64,000 bases of DNA from JAFGIN01 sp050301235 (GTDB taxonomy: Bacteria; Fibrobacterota; Chitinivibrionia; Chitinivibrionales; Chitinispirillaceae): assembly GCA_050301235.1 (NCBI GenBank), contig JBNKZD010000320.1:1-64000 (forward strand). Reading direction: 5' to 3'. Shown piece after piece: positions 9,244 through 16,045 of this stretch. The position numbers and the translations under genes are program-made. Within the stretch, counting starts at the first letter, position 1. Every line of letters begins with the position of its first letter. The notes under the pieces are model-generated. The model was given only the letters and a program-made list of their open reading frames with translations. It was not told the origin of the DNA and did not search any database.

Positions 9244-9300
9244 GTTCGTAAAAAGGTGTTTTGATGCACGTTAATATCAACAGAATATTTTTTTACGAAC
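9244..9300. repeat. Perfect 11-bp inverted repeat between sufU and DUF2723 gene
   Basis: GTTCGTAAAAA at 9244-9254 is the exact reverse complement of TTTTTACGAAC at 9290-9300, separated by 35 bases. It lies downstream of sufU and upstream of the DUF2723 gene. It lacks the compact stem and trailing T run of a standard terminator in either direction, so an operator or a long-loop hairpin are both possible. Confidence 0.5.
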
Positions 9301-9385
9301 TAGTCCAACTGCTCTATGTCTCTTTGGAGTGCTGCTGAAATCATCTGTATCTTAAAAGAGTGTATTAGCTACTAAGATGTTGAAT

Positions 9386-9817
9386 TCATAAGTTTTGTGA
9401 AAGATGATGGTATACGGCATTCCATGCGAGTGTTGCGCATTTGACTCGTACGGGAAATGATACGACATGTTTCAAACTGGTCAGATCTCCCCATGAATCC
9501 AGCAGGTCTGGTGACATCTCACCCCGAAGGATATTTAGGAATTGTTGTGTAATTTCGAGCGCTTCACCGCGGGATTTTCCAATTAACAGCTCGGTCATCA
9601 TTGATGTAGACGCAGTATTAATAGCACACCCTGAACCATCAAAGGAGATATCCGTAATGAAATCTTCAGCATTGATTTTAATATCAAGTTTAACATTATC
9701 CCCGCAAGCCGGATTTTCATGCGCCAGTTCATCCGGGATATGGGGGAGAGATTTCTTGTTTCGTGGGGCGCGGTAGTGATCAAGAATGATCTCCTGATAT
9801 AAATCATCAAATTCCAT
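9386..9817 (-). CDS. sufU: SufU-like Fe-S assembly sulfur acceptor / scaffold protein
   Basis: A 143-residue NifU/IscU-fold protein. The three conserved cysteines are visible at C38 (NPACGD, with Asp40), C64 (GSGCAINTAS) and C127 (VRVKCATLAW). The longer spacing between the second and third cysteine compared with IscU is the mark of SufU. In Bacillus, SufU accepts persulfide sulfur from SufS through a zinc site and passes it to SufBCD. It is the last gene of the SUF operon, and its start overlaps the end of sufS by 11 bases, which fits SufS-SufU coupling. Confidence 0.93.
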   Translation of the reverse strand: MEFDDLYQEIILDHYRAPRNKKSLPHIPDELAHENPACGDNVKLDIKINAEDFITDISFDGSGCAINTASTSMMTELLIGKSRGEALEITQQFLNILRGEMSPDLLDSWGDLTSLKHVVSFPVRVKCATLAWNAVYHHLSQNL

Positions 9818-11066
9818 GATTAAAAAAATCCTTTACCTGATAAAGCGCATCAACAAAAAGATCAACTTCCTCAATAGTATTATAAAACGCGAAACTGGCT
9901 CTGAGAGTGGCCGGTACCTTTAATTTACGCATCACCGGTTGTGCGCAGTGATGACCTGCGCGGACTGCAACTCCCCTTGAGTCAAGATATTGTGCAGCAT
10001 CATGCGGATGAACATCTCTGATATTGAACGAGATAATGCTGCTTGCATCTACAATCGGACTGTAGATCATTATATCAGGAATTGCTTCAATTTTTTCGCG
10101 AGCATATCCTGTCAATGCCATTTCATGACTGATCAGTTGCTTAAAATCGTGTTTCTGAAGATAATCAATGGCGGCACCCAGTCCGATAAAACCTGCAATA
10201 TTTGGCGTTCCAGCTTCGAACTTATACGGCAACTCATTCCAGGTTGACTTTTCACTCCATACCGCACTGATCATGTCCCCGCCAGCCTGGTAGGGAACCA
10301 TTTTTTCAAGGAGCCGTTCTTTTGCGTAAAGAACCCCGGTTCCTGTAGGTCCATACAATTTGTGGCCGGAAAATACCAGAAAATCAGGCTTCAGTACCTG
10401 CACATCAATGGTAGTATGTGCAATACTCTGGGCGGCATCGATAAGTACCGGGATATTGCGTGAGTGCGCAATCGATACGATATGCTCGATATCATTAATG
10501 GTACCTAGTACATTAGATATGTGTGCTACAGAGATCAGGCGGGTCTTTTCGGTGAGCAGTTGATGAATGGCTTTATAATTAAGGTGACTGTCATCGAGAA
10601 ATGGTATGAATTTCAATTTTAATTTTTTACGCTGACTGAGCAATTGCCAGGGGACCAGATTGCTGTGGTGTTCCATCTCAGTCAAGATGATTTCATCACC
10701 TTCCTGGAAATAGCTCTCTCCAAGTGAATATGCAACAAGGTTGATCGATTCGGTCGTCCCGCTTGTAAAAACGATTTCCCGAGTGCTTGATGCATTGATA
10801 AAGTTTTTGACTTTCAATCGTGTTTCTTCATACAGTTTTGTTGCTTTGTCAGCTGTTTTGTATAATGCCCGATGGACATTGGCGCATGAGTTTTTATAAT
10901 AATCGCTTACTGCATCGATCACCGTTGCCGGTTTCAATGAAGTTGCAGCATTATCAAAATAAATCAGAGGGGTTTTATTGCTGTTCTCAAATCCAAAATC
11001 TCTGCGGATAGTCAAAGTATCAGAAGTATCAACAGCACTGGTATATAGTGAACTATGGTAAAACAT
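9807..11066 (-). CDS. sufS: Cysteine desulfurase SufS
   Basis: A 419-residue PLP enzyme of the group II (SufS/CsdA) class, supplying sulfur from cysteine. The N-terminal region has YFDNAATSLKP (36-46) and the cofactor Lys is K236 in FSGHKLYGPTGTG. The catalytic cysteine is C374 in RAGHHCAQP. H133 in EMEHHSN and D210 in LIDAAQS are other PLP contacts. Length is normal, with a slightly extended N-terminus. It starts three bases after the Rieske-like gene stops and overlaps sufU at its end, so translation is probably coupled through this part of the operon. Confidence 0.95.
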   Translation of the reverse strand: MFYHSSLYTSAVDTSDTLTIRRDFGFENSNKTPLIYFDNAATSLKPATVIDAVSDYYKNSCANVHRALYKTADKATKLYEETRLKVKNFINASSTREIVFTSGTTESINLVAYSLGESYFQEGDEIILTEMEHHSNLVPWQLLSQRKKLKLKFIPFLDDSHLNYKAIHQLLTEKTRLISVAHISNVLGTINDIEHIVSIAHSRNIPVLIDAAQSIAHTTIDVQVLKPDFLVFSGHKLYGPTGTGVLYAKERLLEKMVPYQAGGDMISAVWSEKSTWNELPYKFEAGTPNIAGFIGLGAAIDYLQKHDFKQLISHEMALTGYAREKIEAIPDIMIYSPIVDASSIISFNIRDVHPHDAAQYLDSRGVAVRAGHHCAQPVMRKLKVPATLRASFAFYNTIEEVDLFVDALYQVKDFFNHGI

Positions 11067-11069
11067 AAC

Positions 11070-11387
11070 TTACTCCCGATTGAGATTACAATAAACGAAA
11101 CCGTTTTCAATTCGTACCTTGTATGTTGCAATGGGGCTGGTCGCCGGAAAAGAGCGGGGTAGACCTGTTTTCAGGTCAAATTTTGAACCGTGTTCAGGAC
11201 ATTCGATCTCACAACCTTCGATTGCTCCTTCTGACAATTCGAAATTCTCATGAGAACAGCGATTTTCAACACAGTAGACATTGCCATCTGCATATACCAG
11301 GAGAAGATTGACAGCACTGAGAGTTATTACGGCAGATACCTTTTTTTTCAACTCAGAAAGTTTTATTGTTTTAACCCAGTTTTCCAT
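11070..11387 (-). CDS. Rieske [2Fe-2S] ferredoxin-like protein within the SUF operon
   Basis: A 105-residue small Rieske protein. Cluster ligands are C44-x-H46 (NRCSHENF) and C63-x-x-H66 (ECPEHGSKF). It resembles the small ferredoxin components of non-heme dioxygenases and the Rieske proteins sometimes found in SUF operons. I choose the ATG at 11387 because AAAGGAG stands six bases before it; the ATG at 11414 would overlap sufD and has no such site. It lies between sufD and sufS in one tight unit. A role in electron supply to cluster assembly, or simply a client of it, is inference. Confidence 0.85.
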   Translation of the reverse strand: MENWVKTIKLSELKKKVSAVITLSAVNLLLVYADGNVYCVENRCSHENFELSEGAIEGCEIECPEHGSKFDLKTGLPRSFPATSPIATYKVRIENGFVYCNLNRE

Positions 11388-11410
11388 TGCTGGCTCCTTT
11401 GTACCGGAAA

Positions 11411-12700
11411 TCATGATACTGTAACATCAGGATCCTGATTGACTGAAAGTTTTTCTTCGATGAGGGCTCTAACCAGATCTGCAGATACTGTTGATAAATC
11501 GCCAATAACCTTTTCAAAAAAACCATTTATTAGAATGTTACGGGCTACTTTTTCATCAAATCCCCGTGTCATCAAATAGAAAAGTTTGTTCTTGTCTATT
11601 TTTCCTGTTGTTGAACCGTGACTGCATTTAACTTCGTTGGTATCAATATGTAATGCCGGGATCGAATCTGCTCTTGCACCATCGTTTAATACAAGGTTAT
11701 CGTTTGAAAGATACGCATCAGTACCACCTGCATTTCTGTCAACAGAGATCATTCCCTGAAAAACCGTTCTTCCCTGATCCCGTACCAGCCCCTTATATAG
11801 TGAACGGCTTTTTGATTGTGCTGATTCATGGCGCTGAATAATGCGTATATCCTTATGCTGGTTCTGTGATGAGATAAATAACCCTTTTAAATCTATATCG
11901 GCATTACGACCACGGGCTGCAGCTGTAAACCTTGTTTTTACCAGTTTGCCTCCAAGCGAAACATCATTTCGTTTCATACTGCTTCCATTGTGGCTGGATG
12001 AGGTACCATGAGAAAAGAATGATGCATTATTGCTGAGAAGCTGGATTTCTGTGATTGTAACAGATGCATTATTACCACAAAAAACACTTGTTCCGGCATT
12101 GACACAATGTGGGGTATCGGTAGATGAACGGTAAATAATTACAACATTAACTTCTGATCCCTCTTTTGCATGAATGACCGTATGTGGGCTGTAAAGAGCA
12201 TCTTCTTTGGAGAAATTATATACCAGGAAAACCGGTTCTTTTTCGATGAGATTTTCTCTGGCTATAATTGTACATCCGCTGTCAAGGTTTGCAAAGTGCC
12301 AGAACTGCACTTTGTTGTTAGCCGATTGAAGATCCTGGAGAAGTGTATCACTCGTAATTGAACTGGCAGCCTTTTCGGGTGAACCAAGGGGTGTAATGAT
12401 CAGGCTTCCTGGATTTGAAGCCCTTGAGATTGGGGGCGGTAAGGGAGATAGCAGATCTTCTGTAGTAACATCTCCGGTGTAAACATGGATTGCTGATGGG
12501 TGTGGTATAAAACTGGTAAAAGGAAATGTATTCAGATCGGTTCTGCGATACTCATCATTTGACTTTGAAGGCCATTCAGAATGAAAAAAAAGGTGTCGTG
12601 CTTTTTCATGTATAGGAACAAGTAAATCAATTTCCTGAAGCTGTACTTCCGGTATGTCCGACTGTTCGTGTGTCGGGAGAATCTGATTATTGTATTTCAT
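11411..12700 (-). CDS. sufD: Fe-S cluster assembly protein SufD
   Basis: A 429-residue partner of SufB in the SufBC2D scaffold complex. The C-terminal beta-helix/SufBD core is clear: KTRFTAAARGRNADIDLKG, then QGMISVDRNAGGTDAYLSN, KCSHGSTTGKIDKNKLFYL and the closing helix DEKVARNILINGFFEKV. The N-terminal region has the usual Trp/Arg segment before the core. The ATG at 12700 is preferred because AAAGG lies about seven bases upstream; the ATG at 12715 is an alternative that adds five residues. It follows sufB by 20 bases. The paralogous relation with SufB is evident in the SHGSTTGKID region, matched by DEHSTTNTYPS in SufB. Confidence 0.93.
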   Translation of the reverse strand: MKYNNQILPTHEQSDIPEVQLQEIDLLVPIHEKARHLFFHSEWPSKSNDEYRRTDLNTFPFTSFIPHPSAIHVYTGDVTTEDLLSPLPPPISRASNPGSLIITPLGSPEKAASSITSDTLLQDLQSANNKVQFWHFANLDSGCTIIARENLIEKEPVFLVYNFSKEDALYSPHTVIHAKEGSEVNVVIIYRSSTDTPHCVNAGTSVFCGNNASVTITEIQLLSNNASFFSHGTSSSHNGSSMKRNDVSLGGKLVKTRFTAAARGRNADIDLKGLFISSQNQHKDIRIIQRHESAQSKSRSLYKGLVRDQGRTVFQGMISVDRNAGGTDAYLSNDNLVLNDGARADSIPALHIDTNEVKCSHGSTTGKIDKNKLFYLMTRGFDEKVARNILINGFFEKVIGDLSTVSADLVRALIEEKLSVNQDPDVTVS

Positions 12701-12720
12701 AGTACTGCCTTTCATTAAAA

Positions 12721-14118
12721 TCAGCCTACAGAACCTTCCATTTCAAGTTCTATGAGTCTGTTAAGTTCGACTGCATACTCCATAGGAAGCTGCTTGATAA
12801 GCGGATCTAGAAATCCGTTAACGATCATCAGTGACGCTTCATGTTCAGTCAGTCCCCGACTCATAAGATAAAAAAGTTGTTCTTCACTGATTTTACTTAC
12901 CCGCGCTTCATGTTCAACCGAAACATCAGCAGATTCAATTTCCATGGAAGGGTAGGTATTGGTTGTAGAATGCTCATCAATTAACAGGGCATCACAAACA
13001 ACACGGGTTTTAATGTTCGATAATCCTGGATTAGCTTTTACCAGTCCCCGGTAGCTTGCGATTCCACCATCTTTACTTATTGATTTAGAGGTAACAACGG
13101 ATGTTGTATCCGGAGCGCAGTGGACCATTTTTGCGCCGGTATCCTGCTCCTGACCTTTCCCCGCAAATGCAATCGATGTTACTTCGCCATGTGCACCTTT
13201 TCCCATGAGAAATACAGATGGATATTTCATTGTACGTTTGCTGCCGATGTTCCCATCAACCCACTCAACTGTGGCGTCTTCATAGGCAATAGCACGTTTG
13301 GTAACCAGATTATAGATATCATTCGACCAGTTCTGGATCGTTGAGTATCTAACTCTGGAGTGGGGGAGTGCAATAATTTCCACAACTGCGCTGTGAAGTG
13401 ATTCTGTTGAATAAACAGGGGCGGTACACCCTTCGATATAGTGAACAATTGAACCTTCACCAACAATTATCAAGGTTCGTTCAAACTGACCGAATCGCTC
13501 GGAGTTTATTCTGAAATATGCCTGAAGCGGAATGTCAACAGTTGTATTGGGTGGTACATATACAAAGCTGCCGCCAGACCACACCGCGCTGTTTAATGCG
13601 GCGAATTTATTATCCATATAGGGGATAACTGTTCCGAAATATTTCTTTACAATATCGGGATGCTCCTGAACAGCAGTTTCGGGATCAGAGAATATAACCC
13701 CTTTTTTTGCAAGGTCCTCTCTGAGGTTATGATACACCACTTCAGAATCGTATTGTGCACCAACACCCGCAAGAAATTTCCTTTCTGCTTCCGGAATCCC
13801 TATTCTGTCAAATGTCTGCTTGATCGCGTCTGGTACATCATCCCAGGTTCGTTTTTGTGATTCTACCGGTTTTGCATAATAATAGATATTATCAAAATTG
13901 ATCCCGCTAAGATCCGCTCCCCAGTTGGGCATTGCTTTCTTCTGGAATGCTTTCAATGCGCGGAGTCTGAAACTGGTCATCCATGCCGGCTCGTTCTTTT
14001 TCTCCGAAATTGCACGAACAACATCCTCATCGAGTCCTTTACGTGTTTTAAATACCGAAGTGTCCGGATAGTAAAACCCGTGTCGGTATTCACCTATATC
14101 AACTGTTTGCTGTTTCAT
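12721..14118 (-). CDS. sufB: Fe-S cluster assembly protein SufB
   Basis: A 465-residue core scaffold protein of the SUF system, on which clusters are built in the cytoplasm. Typical blocks are GINFDNIYYYAKP, AALNSAVWSGGSFVYVPP, YIEGCTAPVYSTESLHSAVVEI, and the C-terminal DVSVEHEARVSKISEEQLFYLMSRG. The start is placed at ATG 14118, which has GGAGG six or seven bases upstream; a longer reading from 14181 would lie inside sufC and is unlikely. The start region overlaps the end of sufC by 20 bases, so the two are translationally coupled. The family is the most conserved SUF component and the assignment is firm. Confidence 0.96.
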   Translation of the reverse strand: MKQQTVDIGEYRHGFYYPDTSVFKTRKGLDEDVVRAISEKKNEPAWMTSFRLRALKAFQKKAMPNWGADLSGINFDNIYYYAKPVESQKRTWDDVPDAIKQTFDRIGIPEAERKFLAGVGAQYDSEVVYHNLREDLAKKGVIFSDPETAVQEHPDIVKKYFGTVIPYMDNKFAALNSAVWSGGSFVYVPPNTTVDIPLQAYFRINSERFGQFERTLIIVGEGSIVHYIEGCTAPVYSTESLHSAVVEIIALPHSRVRYSTIQNWSNDIYNLVTKRAIAYEDATVEWVDGNIGSKRTMKYPSVFLMGKGAHGEVTSIAFAGKGQEQDTGAKMVHCAPDTTSVVTSKSISKDGGIASYRGLVKANPGLSNIKTRVVCDALLIDEHSTTNTYPSMEIESADVSVEHEARVSKISEEQLFYLMSRGLTEHEASLMIVNGFLDPLIKQLPMEYAVELNRLIELEMEGSVG

Positions 14119-14878
14119 AATGTGCCTCCGGTGTAAAGCTTTCCTTCTGAATGCTTTCATACCCCTGCTGTTCGATAACATCTATAAGTTCAACTCCGCC
14201 TGACCGGACAATTCTTCCATGTGACATTACGTGTACATAATCGGGGCGGACATGGTCGAGAATCCGTCGATAATGAGTTATAATCAATGCACTGAAAGAG
14301 CTGCTTCGCAGATGGTTGATACCTTTTGCAACCAGTTTTAATGCGTCAATATCAAGGCCAGAGTCAATCTCATCAAGGATTGCAACCGATGGTTTGATTG
14401 AAAGCATCTGAAGGATTTCCATCCGTTTTTTTTCACCACCGGAAAAACTGACATTCAGATAGCGGTTAATAAATGCCTGGTCCATTTCAAGAAAATTCAT
14501 ATTCTGGCGTATACTACTGATAAATTTACTCACATTAGTTACTTTCTTATCTGTTGAAAAAGATTCCTGCACCCGTTTGAGAAACTTACCAGTAGTCACG
14601 CCATCAATTTCTGATGGATATTGAAATGCAAGAAACAGTCCCATCCGGGCACGCTGATCGGTTGAGAAATTTGTGATATCTGTATCATCCAGAAAAATAG
14701 AACCTTCCACAATCTCAAAAGACGGATGGCCCATAATAACGTTTGCAAGAGTGGACTTTCCGGAACCGTTAGGGCCCATCATTGCGTGTATTGTTCCGGA
14801 TTCAAGCTCCAGATCTACTCCGCGAAGAATATCCTTACCTTCTATTCGTGCATGAACATTTCGAATTGATAATTTCAT
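14099..14878 (-). CDS. sufC: Fe-S cluster assembly ATPase SufC
   Basis: A 259-residue ABC-type ATPase that powers conformational change in the SufBCD complex and is not a transporter subunit. Walker A is GPNGSGKST at residues 35-43, the Q loop is at FQYP (85-88), the ABC signature SFSGGEKKR spans 144-152, and Walker B AILDE at 166-170 is followed by DSGLD. The SufC-typical KKRMEILQM follows the signature. AAGGAG precedes the ATG. It stands between the SufT-like gene and sufB, overlapping the latter. There is no membrane segment. Confidence 0.96.
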   Translation of the reverse strand: MKLSIRNVHARIEGKDILRGVDLELESGTIHAMMGPNGSGKSTLANVIMGHPSFEIVEGSIFLDDTDITNFSTDQRARMGLFLAFQYPSEIDGVTTGKFLKRVQESFSTDKKVTNVSKFISSIRQNMNFLEMDQAFINRYLNVSFSGGEKKRMEILQMLSIKPSVAILDEIDSGLDIDALKLVAKGINHLRSSSFSALIITHYRRILDHVRPDYVHVMSHGRIVRSGGVELIDVIEQQGYESIQKESFTPEAHYETANS

Positions 14879-14896
14879 AATAGCTCCTTCTTGTAA

Positions 14897-15223
14897 TCAG
14901 ATTGGCAACCCGCACATAAACCGCGCTTCTTCACTCATGAACTCCTCCGACCAGCGAGGAAACCATACTGTTTTAAGTGTCAGTGAATCGATATCAAAAT
15001 CATTCGTAACCACAAATGTTATTTCACGCCTGAATTGCTCCTCAAGAGGGCATGATGGCATTGTAAGGGTGAAATGGATCTCAACACTTTTTTCCTGAAT
15101 GATTATATTATACACAAGACCAAGATTGATTATGTCAACTCCGAATTCAGGATCAATAACCTTTTTCAACTGCTCTCTGACAGCTGATTCTGTCGGGATT
15201 GGTTTAATTTGTGTGTCAGCCAT
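14897..15223 (-). CDS. SufT-like MIP18/DUF59 Fe-S assembly factor
   Basis: A 108-residue single-domain MIP18 (DUF59) protein. DPEFG at 24-28 is the conserved acidic motif and TMPSCPL at 54-60 carries the reactive Cys58. Such proteins (SufT, and the DUF59 domain of Mrp/ApbC carriers) help mature Fe-S proteins. A second cysteine, C104, lies near the C-terminus. It overlaps the upstream Rrf2 regulator gene by eight bases and precedes sufC by 18, so it belongs to the same transcript. Assignment to the family is firm; the specific SufT name is likely but not proved. Confidence 0.88.
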   Translation of the reverse strand: MADTQIKPIPTESAVREQLKKVIDPEFGVDIINLGLVYNIIIQEKSVEIHFTLTMPSCPLEEQFRREITFVVTNDFDIDSLTLKTVWFPRWSEEFMSEEARFMCGLPI

Positions 15224-15656
15224 GATATTCTACCCCGGTTTGCGGTGCATTGATTTTCCCCATTTGTATAAAATCTCGTAACGAAGTCGATTGGAGAAAT
15301 GTCGAAATAACATCCTGAAGGCTGTGAAAACTCGGGCGAACCATACAGTTTCCCTTTCGTGAACACTCGTAATCATGCTCCATGCACTGAGTAAGGTGCA
15401 ACTGCCCATAAACAGCCTGGATAACATCATTGAGTTTCAAAGTTTCAGGTTCACATTTAAGTGTATATCCTCCGGAGGGACCCTTTGAGGAACTGACCAA
15501 CTGAGCTGCTGCCAGTTTCTGAAGAATTTTCTCAAGAAGTTTCAATGGTATGTGAAACTTCTCTGATAAATCTCGAGATGACCAGATATCTCTCTTTTCT
15601 GACATTGCTCGCAGGCACATAAGAGCATATTCGACATTTTTTGAGATTGAAAACAT
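15216..15656 (-). CDS. Rrf2-family transcriptional regulator (IscR/SufR-like)
   Basis: A 146-residue DNA-binding protein heading the SUF operon. The winged helix-turn-helix is in residues 5-65 (ALMCLRAMSEK, SSRDLSEKFHIPLKLLEKILQKLA, then GPSGGYTL). Three cysteines at C91, C98 and C104 have the spacing used by IscR-like proteins to hold an Fe-S cluster, so it probably senses cluster supply and represses the operon when supply is adequate. AAAGGAG precedes the ATG. A 25-bp dyad directly over the promoter supports autoregulation. IscR and SufR cannot be separated on this evidence; gene order favours a Suf-specific role. Confidence 0.92.
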   Translation of the reverse strand: MFSISKNVEYALMCLRAMSEKRDIWSSRDLSEKFHIPLKLLEKILQKLAAAQLVSSSKGPSGGYTLKCEPETLKLNDVIQAVYGQLHLTQCMEHDYECSRKGNCMVRPSFHSLQDVISTFLQSTSLRDFIQMGKINAPQTGVEYHG

Positions 15657-15676
15657 TCTCTACTCCTTTCAATACA

Positions 15677-15706
15677 AATATACGATAAAAAAGGTCGTAT
15701 ATACAA
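15677..15706 (-). promoter_or_regulatory. SUF operon promoter with overlapping 25-bp dyad (candidate Rrf2 operator)
   Basis: Read on the minus strand, -35 TTGTAT (15701-15706) and -10 TATATT (15677-15682) are 18 bases apart. A perfect dyad with 8-bp arms ATATACGA (15678-15685) and TCGTATAT (15695-15702) and a 9-base centre overlies both boxes. The 25-bp length and ATA/TAT ends agree with the known IscR type 1 site. The start codon is about 20 bases from the -10 box, so the leader is very short. Confidence 0.7.
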
Positions 15707-15964
15707 GATGTTTTTATATTATTTTCATATATAGGGCGAGGGCAAAATGTGAATACCAGAATACTTTTTGCTTACAATATTGTATATGTGTAAAACATAA
15801 TTAATGATAATCCAGAAAAGAGTGTGTTAGGTTTTACTACATGAGCCGGACGTAGAAGGAATCGTTTCGTGGAAAACCTTCCGCATCGGGAGGGGAGTCA
15901 AAAAGACAAATGCCATTACTGTGGAAAAAATGGATTATATGATCAATGGGATTTGGATTTTTGC
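15707..15964. other. Gap upstream of the SUF promoter, no gene seen
   Basis: Part of a stretch of nearly 390 bases between the SUF operon and the ELWxxDGT protein gene. It is AT-rich near the SUF promoter. I find no ribosome site with a plausible open frame on either strand. A minus-strand frame of 70 codons through 15837-16049 overlaps the end of the next gene and its hairpin and is judged spurious. Confidence 0.6.
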
Positions 15965-15998
15965 GGGGGAGGGTGCGTTGTACAACACACCCTCCCCC
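15965..15998. repeat. 34-bp GC-rich near-perfect palindrome
   Basis: The arm 15965-15981 (GGGGGAGGGTGCGTTGT) pairs with 15982-15998 with one mismatch in 17 and no loop. It lies 48 bases downstream of the minus-strand ELWxxDGT gene. There is no T run on either side, so it may act as a transcript 3' end or stabilising hairpin rather than a classic terminator. Confidence 0.7.
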
Positions 15999-16045
15999 CA
16001 AATGTGGAATAAGATAAATATTGAGATAACAATCAAACAATCGGA

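Noticed and set aside
14119..14181. Upstream extension of SufB into sufC
   Set aside because: The extension is basic, lies inside the sufC frame and lacks a ribosome site; ATG 14118 has a strong one.
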